Assembly (NCBI RefSeq): GCF_025398735.1
Contig: NZ_CP104694.1
Span: 5,049,465 to 5,113,464, forward strand
Direction of reading: 5' to 3'
Length of the DNA: 64,000 bases
Source of the DNA: Tahibacter amnicola
GTDB lineage: Bacteria; Pseudomonadota; Gammaproteobacteria; Xanthomonadales; Rhodanobacteraceae
The position numbers and the translations under genes were made by a program. Below, piece by piece: positions 8,921-17,536 of this stretch. Position 1 is the first letter of the stretch, and each line of letters starts with the position of its first letter. The notes beneath the pieces were generated by a model. That model saw only the letters and a list, made by a program, of their open reading frames with translations. It made no database searches and was not told the DNA's origin.

Positions 8921-9445
8921 ATGAAGCGCTCTTTTCGCACACTCCTCGCCGCCACGACGTTTCTGGCGACCCTCGCCCAGGCCAACGCCGGGAACGGCAA
9001 CTTCGCCCTCAACGGCGGCCTGATCAATTTCACCGCGCCGTCGGAATGGCCGGTCATCATGCAGATGAGCGAGGGTAATCCGCAGGTGATCGCGTTCCAG
9101 GTGAAAGACCCCGCCGATACCGGCACCGGCGAGGCCTCGCGCGTGAGTGTGACCACGCGCAAGATCGACGACGCGCAGGCCTTCCAGCAGTTCGTCAATA
9201 CATCGCTGGAGAAAGCGCGCCAGACGCCCGGGTACGAACACCAGACCAAGAGCGACAGCAACACGCTGCGCTACACCGGCCTCAACGCCAAGACAAAATA
9301 CGCTTATCGCGAAAACTACTTCTATAAAAACGGTGTCGCCGTGCAGCTGCGCTGCGTGCACCCGCTACTGAAGGAGACGACGTCGGCCTGGCTCAACGCG
9401 TTTGAGCAAGGCTGCGACCAGATCGCCACGTCGCTGCAGAAGTAA
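8921..9445 (+). CDS. Exported hypothetical protein (174 aa)
   Basis: The N-terminus (MKRSFRTLLAATTFLATLAQANAG) is a clear Sec signal peptide. The mature part, about 150 residues, has no motif I can name. It looks like a small soluble alpha/beta domain with a late pair of cysteines (LRCVHP and EQGCDQ) that could form a disulfide in the periplasm. GGAGG lies 6 bases before the ATG. It is placed between the decarboxylase and kynureninase genes, 11 bases after one and 3 before the other, so it is surely co-expressed with the pathway. A transport or sensing role is only a guess. Confidence 0.8.
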   Translation: MKRSFRTLLAATTFLATLAQANAGNGNFALNGGLINFTAPSEWPVIMQMSEGNPQVIAFQVKDPADTGTGEASRVSVTTRKIDDAQAFQQFVNTSLEKARQTPGYEHQTKSDSNTLRYTGLNAKTKYAYRENYFYKNGVAVQLRCVHPLLKETTSAWLNAFEQGCDQIATSLQK

Positions 9446-9448
9446 GCC

Positions 9449-10732
9449 ATGAACTACCCGCAGGACTTCCGTGCCGATGAGTCCTGGGCCCTCGCCCAGG
9501 ATGCCGCTGATCCGCTGTGCACCTTCCGCAGCGAGTTCCACATTCCCCGTCACGGTGACGAGGAACAGGTCTACCTGTGTGGCAACTCCCTCGGCCTGCA
9601 GCCGCGCGCCACGCGACAGGCTTTGCTCGACGAGCTGGACGACTGGCAGTCACTCGCCGTCGAGGCACACTTCCGCGGCCGCCATCCGTGGATGCCCTAT
9701 CACAGTTTCGTCCGCGATCACCTGGCGGAACTCGTCGGCGCGCAGCCGGGCGAAGTCGTCGCCATGAATTCGCTCAGCGCAAACCTGCACCTGATGATGG
9801 TGAGCTTCTACCGCCCCACCGCGGAACGCCACGCCATCCTGGTCGAGAAACGCGCCTTTCCCTCTGACCGCTACGCGGTCGAGTCGCAAATCCGCTTCCA
9901 TGGGTTCGACCCGGCAACCGCGCTGATCGAACTGGAGGCGGATGAACCCAACGGCACGATCTCCGACGCCGCACTCGCCCGGGCCATCGAGGAACACGGC
10001 AACCGCATCGCCCTCGTCCTCTGGCCCGGCGTCCAGTACCTCACCGGGCAGGTATTCGATCTCAAGGGCATCACTGCGCTTGCGCACCGCAAGGGATGCG
10101 TCGTCGGATTCGACCTGGCTCATGCGGTGGGCAACGTACCCGTCGACCTCCACGACAGCGGCTGCGACTTCGCCGTCTGGTGCCACTACAAGTACGTCAA
10201 TTCCGGTCCAGGCGCCGTTGCCGGCTGCTTCGTGCACGAACGTCACGCGCGGACCGACCGGCCGCGGTTTGCCGGCTGGTGGGGGCATGACCAGAGCCTG
10301 CGTTTTCGCATGGAACCGGAATTCATCCCTACACCCGGCGCAGACGGCTGGCAGCTCTCCAATCCGCCGATCCTTGCGCTTGCACCGGTGCGCGTTTCGC
10401 TCGAGATCTTTCACCGCGCCGGTATGGGTCGCCTCCGCGACAAGTCAAAGGCGATGACAGCCGGGCTCGCCCACCTGATTGAGCGTGAGGTGGACAACGT
10501 CCTGGATATCCTCACGCCGTCCGAACCCGGGCGCCGAGGCAGCCAGCTCAGCCTGCGCGTCAAGGGAGACAGGAATGCCGGGCGTTCCCTGTTCGACCAT
10601 CTCGCCGCCCAGGGAATCATCGGCGACTGGCGCGAGCCAAATGTCATCCGCGTGGCGCCGACGGCGCTTTACAACCGTTACATGGACGCCGTGCGGTTTG
10701 TGCGCGCCGTAAAAGACTGGTCGCAACGCTGA
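9449..10732 (+). CDS. kynU: Kynureninase (427 aa)
   Basis: A PLP-dependent fold-type I hydrolase that cleaves kynurenine or 3-hydroxykynurenine into (3-hydroxy)anthranilate and alanine. The cofactor lysine is in WCHYKYVNSGPGAVAG, preceded by the PLP-binding Asp in GFDLAHAVGNVP. The N-terminal segment YLCGNSLGLQPRA is also typical. It starts 3 bases after the exported-protein gene and ends the co-directional cluster; a perfect hairpin lies 24 bases downstream. With haaO, nbaD, amnC and amnD it gives a route from 3-hydroxykynurenine to 4-oxalocrotonate. Tryptophan dioxygenase, formamidase and the monooxygenase are not in this window. Confidence 0.97.
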   Translation: MNYPQDFRADESWALAQDAADPLCTFRSEFHIPRHGDEEQVYLCGNSLGLQPRATRQALLDELDDWQSLAVEAHFRGRHPWMPYHSFVRDHLAELVGAQPGEVVAMNSLSANLHLMMVSFYRPTAERHAILVEKRAFPSDRYAVESQIRFHGFDPATALIELEADEPNGTISDAALARAIEEHGNRIALVLWPGVQYLTGQVFDLKGITALAHRKGCVVGFDLAHAVGNVPVDLHDSGCDFAVWCHYKYVNSGPGAVAGCFVHERHARTDRPRFAGWWGHDQSLRFRMEPEFIPTPGADGWQLSNPPILALAPVRVSLEIFHRAGMGRLRDKSKAMTAGLAHLIEREVDNVLDILTPSEPGRRGSQLSLRVKGDRNAGRSLFDHLAAQGIIGDWREPNVIRVAPTALYNRYMDAVRFVRAVKDWSQR

Positions 10733-10755
10733 CCCAGCCGCGTCGGTTCCCCTCC

Positions 10756-10782
10756 AAAGCCCAGGCCCCGTGCCTGGGCTTT
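10756..10782 (+). terminator. Hairpin terminator after kynU
   Basis: A perfect 11-bp stem (AAAGCCCAGGC pairing with GCCTGGGCTTT) with a 5-base loop CCCGT. It has no long U-tract, but the A/T ends of the stem and its position just behind the last gene of the catabolic cluster fit intrinsic termination. Confidence 0.75.
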
Positions 10783-10877
10783 GCCGTTCCTGCGGCCGGC
10801 CCTTTGTAACGAACTGGCACGAGTTGCCCACCCCATGTACGCCTAGTATTCGCCTGTCACCAGTACGCACGGCGGCC

Positions 10878-13073
10878 ATGAGCATCCACAGCAACCTGCG
10901 CGAAACCGTGATTTCCCTGTCAGACGGCTCGCAGCTGTTGATCACCCTGGACCGGCGTGAAGACTACTATGCGGCCATTCGCGACACGTCGCTGAGTTAC
11001 GCCTGGCTGCTACCGCCCGATGGTGGACCGCGCCGGGACCTGCTGGGGGTGCTTTCCAACAGTCTGGTGCCTGATCGGGCGAAGTCGCGCCATGCGCGCG
11101 AACTCGCCGCTGCGCAACGCCACGCCGCCCGGAATCGTAGCGGCCGCGAAAAACAGCGCTGCCTGGACAATGCCACCCGCCATGACTGGGAAGCCGGCCA
11201 GTACGCCATGTTCTCCCGCGGCATGCCCCATGCCGTCGCCGAGCTCGCGCCAGGCGTCCTGATCGCGGGATTTGACTGGGGTCGACCGAACGCCCGCTTT
11301 CGCTGCATCGACATCCTGCGGGAACAGGCGCTCTTCGACATTGACGGCCCTGAACTGGACCGCCTTTTCGGCAATATTCGCTACTTCCGGCGCAGCGCGG
11401 AGGAGCGGAGCTTGCTCGATTCCGTGCGTCAACAGCATCCGGAACTGAGAGCGCACCTACCGCCCAGTGGCGGGATGCTACCCAGCCGCACCTATCTCGT
11501 CACAGCCCACCGCGAATACGCGCTATTTCTTCTGGGCGGCCTGGGGCTGGTGCTGACCTGCTGGTCCGAGGGCCGTTTGAAACCGTTGCACGCGCTGCAG
11601 CTCGGGCACTACTACCGGCACCGCAGCGCGGTGTTCTGTCGCAATCAGCTGATCGCGCTCGGCTGCCGGCACACCGACCGGCACGCATCCCTGCACGTCA
11701 TTGATCCAGTGAGCGGCGAAACCCGGCATTCGATCGCGTTCGAACCCTCGTGGATACCGGATTCCGTCGTCGGTTGCGATGCAACCGGCATGATCGCCCT
11801 GTCAGGCTCCGGCGGCCGGGTGCGGCTGCTTGAACTGGATACATTGGCCACCCGCGACCTCGCCGCCTGCCGCGGGCTCGGCAAGGAATACTCCGCAGAC
11901 CTGGCGCTATCTCCCGATGGACGCTGGTTGCTGGCAACCGCCCACCTGGGTGTCATGACATTGACGGATCTGCGAGACCTGCGCTCCGTCGAGCTGCCGC
12001 TGCCCGAGGCAGAGCGGCGTGAACCGGCGGACTACTCGACATTTCCGACACCGCTGATTCGGATTGCTGGCTATTACCTCGATAGCACGCAGGTTGGTCA
12101 TCTGCACAGTGGCCACATTCACGTCCAATCCATCGATTCGCTGGCATTCCGGCCCGGCGCGCCAGACGTACCGCTCCCCCCACTCAAAGCGCCTCACGAT
12201 GCAGTCAACCACGCCCTGACACTCGGGTTTTCCGCGCTTGCCGACTGTTTACGCCGCTGGGTACGCCAGCCGTGCCAACTCAGTGTGAAAGCCGTTCACG
12301 ACGAAATTCCCGAACTGGGCACTACCCGCGTCGGCGGCTACCCGGACCTGCCCATCGGTACGCGCTGGCCGCGCCACAACGGCAGGCCGATGCAGTGCCT
12401 GGCCCAGATCGATCTTTCCGACCTGCCGGGCACACTCGCGGCCAGCGGGTTCCCTGCTACCGGCTTGCTGACCTTCTTTATCGCATTGGAACCCGATCTC
12501 CCGACGGCGCGGTTCCACGACCCGGACCAGTCCCCTGGCAACGTGCGCGTGCTCTACACCCCCGAGGGCACGCCCCTCGAGCGCATCCGCTCCACCTGGG
12601 ATCGAGGAACACCGGCGGCCGATATCGTGATGCCAAGCTGCGCCGCCCGCTTCGCCACACTGCCGATCGACCTTCCCGCCATCGACAGCGCCCGCGTACG
12701 GCAGGCCCGGCTCTCCCCCGGCGAGCGCGACCTGTATGCCGAACTGCTCGAACACCTCCACGCCGTCGCGCCCGGGCATCGCTATCACTTCATCGGCGGC
12801 AACGCACGTCTCATCCAGTGCGGCGATCCCGCCGACGAAGCCGAACGCATCGTTCGCGGTATCGACCGCTACCAGCTCCAGATCGACGATCCCGCGCTCG
12901 CCGCCGACGTTCTGCGCGCCAGCACGGACTGGGTGCAGCTGGCTCAATTTGACAGCTGCAGCGAAGCCGGCTGGGAATGGGGCGATGGCGGCGTCCTGCA
13001 TTGGATGATCCGCGAAGACGATCTGCGCCACGGTTGCTTCGATCGCGTCATCATGACGTTTGAATGCCATTGA
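10878..13073 (+). CDS. Propeller-like domain fused to DUF1963 (YwqG-like) (731 aa)
   Basis: No signal peptide, so probably cytoplasmic. The first 400 residues include repeated blade-like segments (TYLVTAHREYALFLLGGLG, LALSPDGRWLLATAHLGVM, LLELDTLATRDLA) reminiscent of a WD40/quinoprotein-type propeller. From about residue 470 to the end is a DUF1963/YwqG domain: TTRVGGYPDLPIGTRWPR, CLAQIDLSDLPG, LTFFIAL, and near the end a segment with EAGWEWGDGGVLHWMI. DUF1963 proteins have no settled function and usually stand alone at about 260-300 residues, so the long N-terminal addition is unusual. The ATG at 10878 was chosen; an upstream in-frame ATG at 10770 lies inside the terminator hairpin and is unlikely. 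Confidence 0.8.
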   Translation: MSIHSNLRETVISLSDGSQLLITLDRREDYYAAIRDTSLSYAWLLPPDGGPRRDLLGVLSNSLVPDRAKSRHARELAAAQRHAARNRSGREKQRCLDNATRHDWEAGQYAMFSRGMPHAVAELAPGVLIAGFDWGRPNARFRCIDILREQALFDIDGPELDRLFGNIRYFRRSAEERSLLDSVRQQHPELRAHLPPSGGMLPSRTYLVTAHREYALFLLGGLGLVLTCWSEGRLKPLHALQLGHYYRHRSAVFCRNQLIALGCRHTDRHASLHVIDPVSGETRHSIAFEPSWIPDSVVGCDATGMIALSGSGGRVRLLELDTLATRDLAACRGLGKEYSADLALSPDGRWLLATAHLGVMTLTDLRDLRSVELPLPEAERREPADYSTFPTPLIRIAGYYLDSTQVGHLHSGHIHVQSIDSLAFRPGAPDVPLPPLKAPHDAVNHALTLGFSALADCLRRWVRQPCQLSVKAVHDEIPELGTTRVGGYPDLPIGTRWPRHNGRPMQCLAQIDLSDLPGTLAASGFPATGLLTFFIALEPDLPTARFHDPDQSPGNVRVLYTPEGTPLERIRSTWDRGTPAADIVMPSCAARFATLPIDLPAIDSARVRQARLSPGERDLYAELLEHLHAVAPGHRYHFIGGNARLIQCGDPADEAERIVRGIDRYQLQIDDPALAADVLRASTDWVQLAQFDSCSEAGWEWGDGGVLHWMIREDDLRHGCFDRVIMTFECH

Positions 13074-13129
13074 CGCATCGCGTACCGTCTCCGCCTGCAG
13101 CGCAGAGCGACAGCAAGGCAGAAACCACC

Positions 13130-13597
13130 ATGGAGAAGGTCGACCTCTTCACCGCAGGCATCCTGGCCCGCGAAAACGGCCACTTCGACGAAGCCCTGCA
13201 CCTGTTCCGGACAGGCGCAGCCGAGGGCAACACCGATTGCATGAGCGCCCTGGCCCTGATGTACGACACAGGCTGCGGCGTCATCCGCGACGTACGCCAG
13301 TCGATTTACTGGGACATCATGGCCATACGCCGCGGATCCACGCTCTCGCTGTTCAACCTCGCCGTCAGCTTCCGCAGCCTCGGCAGGATTCGACAGACGC
13401 GTCGCTACTTTGAACGGAGCCTGGCCAAAGGCGAAAGCGAAGCAGCCCTTGAACTGGCGAAGCTCTATAGCGTGAGCGACAAAGAATCCGCAACAGTCGC
13501 CCGGTACTTGAAAATCGTCCTGGATGCCCCTGCGCACACGACCTCCCAACAATGCCGCGAAGAGGCAGAGCGGATGCTGCGCGCGTTGGAGGCCTGA
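13130..13597 (+). CDS. Sel1-like/TPR repeat protein (155 aa)
   Basis: Helical-repeat protein without a signal peptide. Sel1-type units are visible as NGHFDEALHLFRTGAAEG, CMSALALMYDTGCGV and EAALELAKLYSV, the A-x-x-x-L-x-x-x-Y pattern of SLR/TPR solenoids that usually hold partner proteins. A possible earlier ATG at 13064 overlaps the previous stop and would add 22 residues of low-complexity sequence, so the 13130 start is preferred. It follows the DUF1963 gene by 56 bases and may be in one transcript with it. The gene ends where a repeat-rich gap begins. Confidence 0.75.
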   Translation: MEKVDLFTAGILARENGHFDEALHLFRTGAAEGNTDCMSALALMYDTGCGVIRDVRQSIYWDIMAIRRGSTLSLFNLAVSFRSLGRIRQTRRYFERSLAKGESEAALELAKLYSVSDKESATVARYLKIVLDAPAHTTSQQCREEAERMLRALEA

Positions 13598-13625
13598 GAA
13601 GCAACCCGGCATCCCGGTCGCCCCC

Positions 13626-13659
13626 AATCCAGGCCAACCACGATTCGGAAAATTCCGAC
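13626..13659 (-). repeat. REP-like palindromic repeat, copy A
   Basis: On the minus strand this copy reads TCGGAATTTTCCGAATCGTG followed by GTTGGCCTGG. The core at 13645-13658 has perfect 6-base arms TCGGAA/TTCCGA. It lies just beyond the 3' end of the RAYT gene, in the same orientation as copy B. Confidence 0.85.
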
Positions 13660-13718
13660 ACCCCGCTTCGACGCTGTCGACTGCTGCCGTGCTCATCCAG
13701 GAATGCCATTCGAGCAGC

Positions 13719-13753
13719 CATTCCAGGACAACCACAAATCGGAATATTCCGAG
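13719..13753 (-). repeat. REP-like palindromic repeat, copy B
   Basis: The core at 13739-13752, TCGGAATATTCCGA, is a fully perfect 14-base palindrome, followed on the minus strand by TTTGTGGTTGTCCTGG. It has the same polarity as copy A, about 80 bases away, and sits downstream of the RAYT gene. Confidence 0.85.
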
Positions 13754-13927
13754 GCAGCAGCCGCTACACCTAACTCCCGATGAGCACAAACCCGTTTGCA
13801 TGCCGCGTTCACTTGCCTGGCGCCGCATCTACCTGGCCACCAGCATTCGCCCACAGGAGAACAAAGCCCGGACACGACACGCCAAGGCCCGGCCTACGTG
13901 TGGCCGTTTGAACTGCACACCGATCAG

Positions 13928-14908
13928 TCACTCCGAACTGCAGATCCTCGCCGACTCGCAGAGTCTTCGGGGACGATGACCGCCTCCCTTCAACCAACGC
14001 TGCCCCAGTTCCCGCGCCTTTTCCTCAAGCGCCCGCAGGGATCCCACTGCGCGCCAGTAGCGGGATTGGATCGTGAATACTTCCGCGCACCACGCATCCG
14101 GTGTCACTTGGATCACGCGCAACACCTTGGGCGGCCCTCCCGTCCCTGCACCTGACCTGTCAGGGCTGCGGGAGTGACGGGTCCATTCGACCAGCCGAAC
14201 ATACTCCTGCGCGCTCAACGAGAATGTGCGATCAGCCACCCCCGCAACGGGCCGAAGCACGTCAGCGCTATCGATCTGCTGCAAACGACGGCGAATCGAG
14301 GTATGCCTGGAGGAAGCCAGGTTCTCCGCTATCCCTGCCCGGATTGGATTCAGGTCGACATACGCCATGCACGCCAGCACTGCTGCATCATCCAGCAAGG
14401 CCTGACAGTAGTAGCGCCCCTCCCAGAAACGCCCGCGGCAGGCGTCTTCCCGATTCGCGCGACGCGCAATAGGCTCGTTGAGGCATCGCATGAACCACGG
14501 CAGCGAGCACAGACGCTCGCGATAGCGCGCGACCAGATCGGCATTCGACGCGATCTGGGCAGCACGTAGGGCGCAGGCGACTTCGTCGACGCGGTTGTCG
14601 CGGCGAACCGGGCAAAGCGCCAACCACCGCCGGGCCACCTCCTCCGGCGACCACGAAATCGCCACAGCGGGAGCAACGTGTGCGACCACGTGGACGTGAT
14701 TGCTCATCACCGCATAGGCATGCACGCCGATGGCGAAGATCTGCGCCAGCTCGTACAGGCGGTCTTCAATCCATTGCTTGCGGTGATCAAAAGACCGTTC
14801 GGAAAATCGATCTTTCCCGCAAAGAAATGCCTGACGGACGCACCGGGAGATGCAGTGATAGTCACCGGCCACGCCGGGCGGAACCATGTGATGTCTGGGG
14901 GCGCTCAT
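13928..14908 (-). CDS. REP-associated tyrosine transposase (RAYT, TnpA-REP type) (326 aa)
   Basis: A Y1 HUH single-strand transposase of the IS200/RAYT superfamily. The HUH pair is His71/His73 in MSNHVHVV. A conserved basic segment RGRFWEGRYYCQALLDD precedes the presumed catalytic Tyr183 in MAYVDLNPIRAGI, and the N-terminal GDYHCISRCVRQAFLCG is typical. RAYTs act on REP palindromes near their own gene rather than on terminal repeats. Here copies A and B lie downstream and copy C upstream in opposite polarity. I start at the ATG complementary to 14906-14908; the frame stays open further upstream but without family similarity and through repeat C. It appears intact. Confidence 0.93.
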   Translation of the reverse strand: MSAPRHHMVPPGVAGDYHCISRCVRQAFLCGKDRFSERSFDHRKQWIEDRLYELAQIFAIGVHAYAVMSNHVHVVAHVAPAVAISWSPEEVARRWLALCPVRRDNRVDEVACALRAAQIASNADLVARYRERLCSLPWFMRCLNEPIARRANREDACRGRFWEGRYYCQALLDDAAVLACMAYVDLNPIRAGIAENLASSRHTSIRRRLQQIDSADVLRPVAGVADRTFSLSAQEYVRLVEWTRHSRSPDRSGAGTGGPPKVLRVIQVTPDAWCAEVFTIQSRYWRAVGSLRALEEKARELGQRWLKGGGHRPRRLCESARICSSE

Positions 14909-15318
14909 ATCCCCACATTGCCGCACGGACCAATTACGTGAATCAGCAAAATTCTGGCAACGGGCTCGGAATTCTCCGAATCGTGGTTGGCCCGGACGGG
15001 ATCTGGAACACAGGGTGTCCTCGTCAGGCCCGGCCGCAGCGAGCCCCCGTGCGAAACGACACGTGCAACACAACGCCGGCCAACGCGACCGCCCGGTGTG
15101 AAACAACGCCGAGCAGTACACGTCCCAGCACGGTCCTCGCCAGCAGCCCTCTTACCAGTGGCGAAACGAGGGAAGATCGGGAGACACCAAGTGAAGCGGA
15201 TCGCATTTTTCCTCCAGGACTGATCGGAGCCGCCTTGCTCGCGGCTGCAGAAGACACATCGCACTTCCACAGGACGGAATGCGGGGGCGACAACTGTCAG
15301 CGGAAGACTGGTGACAAT
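14909..15318. other. Gap upstream of RAYT, holds REP copy C
   Basis: Apart from repeat copy C at 14965-14998 I see no gene here. It merges on the right with the remains of a LysR-type regulator gene. Confidence 0.5.
14965..14998 (+). repeat. REP-like palindromic repeat, copy C (opposite polarity)
   Basis: Reads TCGGAATTCTCCGAATCGTG then GTTGGCCCGG on the plus strand, so it is inverted relative to copies A and B on the other side of the transposase gene. Its core is at 14966-14979. It lies 57 bases upstream of the RAYT start codon. Confidence 0.85.
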
Positions 15319-15561
15319 TCACGGGTCCGGGGATGCGATGACGCTGCTGTCGGATTGCCCCGGTTTGTGCAGCTGGGGATCGGAATCGCCATCGTCAATG
15401 CGTCGTGTGCACTGCCCCGCGGATTGAAGGGCATACCTGTTCCGTCATTGCCGTCACTGCGCTACCACGCGTTCCACCTCAAGCGCGCGCCCCGCCAAGC
15501 TACGGCACGACAGCTTGTGCAGGATCTCCTCCATCACGCCAACGACTGGAAGCGTTCCTGA
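15319..15561 (+). pseudogene. C-terminal remnant of a LysR-type regulator
   Basis: One plus-strand frame encodes about 80 residues matching the end of a LysR effector-binding domain: DDAAVGLPRFVQLGIGIAIV, then LPRGLKGIPVPSLPSLRYH, and a final helix ATARQLVQDLLHHANDWKR before the stop at 15559-15561. The pattern of G-x-GIAIVN followed by L-x-GIPVPxLP is characteristic of this regulator class. No helix-turn-helix region or usable start is visible upstream, where the frame runs into low-quality sequence. This looks like a decayed gene left beside the RAYT element. Confidence 0.6.
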
Positions 15562-15854
15562 GTGACTCCACTCACTTCAAGCCGGCGTGGGCCCCGTCGC
15601 GTGCCGAGCCGCGGCCGCCAGCCACCACGATGAGCCCGGTAGATAATTTCCAATCTTCCAATTGCCTTACACTACAGTTTGCTCGCCATGCTCCATCGCA
15701 TGGCGGCAAGTCGCCCGAGACATGAGCCCGCCATGTCGACCGCTTCCTGAAGCGGTCGCAAGACCGGGGCTTCCAGGGTTGAATCCGGCACCAGCCCTGT
15801 GACGGGCCCTGTTTGCACGTCCAGCCGGCCCGTTCGCCTGCAAGGAGCCGCATC
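15562..15854. other. Intergenic region upstream of the S74-domain gene
   Basis: No gene is seen. It must carry the promoter for the surface-protein gene starting at 15855; AAGGAG at 15842-15847 is the ribosome-binding site. Confidence 0.4.
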
Positions 15855-17525
15855 ATGAACCTGTTCACGTACGTGCCACGGCCGCTCGCTCTCGCACTGG
15901 GCATCGCCATCTCCGCAACCTGCCTGACAGCGACGGCCGCGCAGACCATCTACGATCCAGACGGCATCCGTTTTCTTCCCGCGATGGCAGCGCCCGCTTA
16001 TCAGCTCCGGGTCACAGGTCCCGGCGGATTCCGCTACGAGCAGGTCTTTGCCGGTGGCGAGACGATACGGGCCCAACCGGTCGCGTCCGGTTGGGCCGAC
16101 GGGCAGTACCTGTATGAACTTTTCCCCTTTCCGGGTGCGCCTGCGCGTGTCCGGGAGAATGGCAGCACTTCCGCGAACGAATCTATGTCGCCGGAAAGCG
16201 GGGGATTCATCGTGCACGGTGGCACGGTTCTGGCGGACGTTCCGATCGCCGGCACCAGCAATCGTGAGCACAGCGCGCGCGACCAGGTGATCGCCGACGA
16301 TCTTATCGTGCAAGGTCGGGTCTGTGCCGGGCAAAACTGCACGAACGGCGAGCCTTTCGGCGCGTCGACGCTGCTGCTCAAGGCCGATGACACACGGATC
16401 ACGTTCGACGACACGTCAACTGCACCGGGCGCCGCGGCCAATGACTGGCAACTGTCGGCCAACGAAAGCACCAACCCGGGCCTGAGCAAGTTTTACCTCG
16501 AGGACCTGACCGGCGCGACTATTCCATTCTCGGTCATGTCCGGCGCGCCGACGAACAGCCTGTTCATCAGCGCGGCTGGTGATATCGGCGTGCGTACCAG
16601 CACCCCCTTTCTGGATCTGCACTTGTTCAGCACCGAATCGCCGGGAGTCCGACTGGAACAGGTATCCGGGTTCGGCAACCAGACCTGGGACATGGCCGGC
16701 AATGAGGCCAACTTTTTCGTCCGTGACGTCACCGGCGGCAATCGGCTGCCGTTCCGCATTCGTCCGGGTGCGGGAACCAGCTCCCTGGACATCAGTGGAT
16801 CCGGCTACGTCGGCTTGAATACCGCGGCGCCATCCGCGCGACTGCATGTCGACAGCAGCGACGGCACCTCCCAGGTGAAAGTCACTGACACCAGCGCCTC
16901 CACTGGCCCGCGCGACCTTTTGCGCCTGGAGAACAATGGGCCGACACGTTTGCGCATGCGCAATACGGCAACGGGCAGCGAATGGAGCTTCAACGCACAC
17001 GATACCGATTTGCGCATCACGCCGGCAGGCGCGGCGGTCGTGGCTCTCACGCTGCAACCCGGAGGCAACCTGATTATCGCCGGCACGCTGACGCAGCTGT
17101 CGGACCGCAATGCCAAGGAGAACTTCCGCCCCCTCGACCACAAAGCGCTGCTGGCGAAGATCGCCGAACTTCCGATCAGCGAATGGAACTTCAAGCACGA
17201 GGGCAAGACGGTGCGCCACGTCGGACCTATGGCGCAGGATTTCCGCGCGGCGTTCGGCCTGGGGGATGATGACACCCACATCGCGCCCCTGGACACCTCG
17301 GGCATCGCGCTGGCGGCCGTGCAGGGCCTGCAGCAGGAACTCGCCGCACGCGACCGGGCCCTGGCGGAACGCGACCGCCGTATCGCCGATCTGGAGGCAC
17401 AGGTGGCCCGAATCGAACGCATCACGCAGCAACTGGTCCGCCTGCAGGAACCGGCCGACACGCACGAGCAACATGCCGTCGTGGCACCATCTGTCACAGC
17501 TGGCCTGGCCGGCAGGACTCCGTAG
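15855..17525 (+). CDS. Exported protein with C-terminal S74 intramolecular chaperone domain (556 aa)
   Basis: The signal peptide ends in TCLTATAAQ. The long middle part (about 40-410) is rich in short beta repeats and resembles tail-fibre/adhesin stalks. Residues about 415-520 form a peptidase S74 (endosialidase chaperone) domain: LSDRNAKENF supplies the Ser-Lys pair used for self-cleavage, followed by ISEWNFKH, HVGPMAQDFRAAFG and GIALAAVQGL. A coiled coil (RDRALAERDRRIADLEAQV) ends the protein. Such chaperones drive trimerisation of fibrous proteins and then cut themselves off. Here the setting is a bacterial exported protein, with no phage genes nearby. AAGGAG precedes the ATG. Confidence 0.85.
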   Translation: MNLFTYVPRPLALALGIAISATCLTATAAQTIYDPDGIRFLPAMAAPAYQLRVTGPGGFRYEQVFAGGETIRAQPVASGWADGQYLYELFPFPGAPARVRENGSTSANESMSPESGGFIVHGGTVLADVPIAGTSNREHSARDQVIADDLIVQGRVCAGQNCTNGEPFGASTLLLKADDTRITFDDTSTAPGAAANDWQLSANESTNPGLSKFYLEDLTGATIPFSVMSGAPTNSLFISAAGDIGVRTSTPFLDLHLFSTESPGVRLEQVSGFGNQTWDMAGNEANFFVRDVTGGNRLPFRIRPGAGTSSLDISGSGYVGLNTAAPSARLHVDSSDGTSQVKVTDTSASTGPRDLLRLENNGPTRLRMRNTATGSEWSFNAHDTDLRITPAGAAVVALTLQPGGNLIIAGTLTQLSDRNAKENFRPLDHKALLAKIAELPISEWNFKHEGKTVRHVGPMAQDFRAAFGLGDDDTHIAPLDTSGIALAAVQGLQQELAARDRALAERDRRIADLEAQVARIERITQQLVRLQEPADTHEQHAVVAPSVTAGLAGRTP

Positions 17526-17536
17526 ACGTCCGTCTT

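Larger units (their letters stand above)
13598..13927. other. Gap with two REP-like repeats downstream of RAYT
   Basis: This stretch holds no gene I can support. It contains repeat copies A and B, listed separately, between the convergent ends of the Sel1 gene and the RAYT transposase. Confidence 0.6.

Noticed and set aside
14680-15561. Long plus-strand frame over the RAYT 5' end
   Set aside because: Only its last 80 residues resemble a protein (LysR remnant); the first part is antisense to the transposase gene and crosses repeat C.
15855-17525. Prophage tail-fibre module
   Set aside because: The S74 domain suggests phage origin, but the protein has a signal peptide and no phage genes, integrase or attachment sites are nearby.
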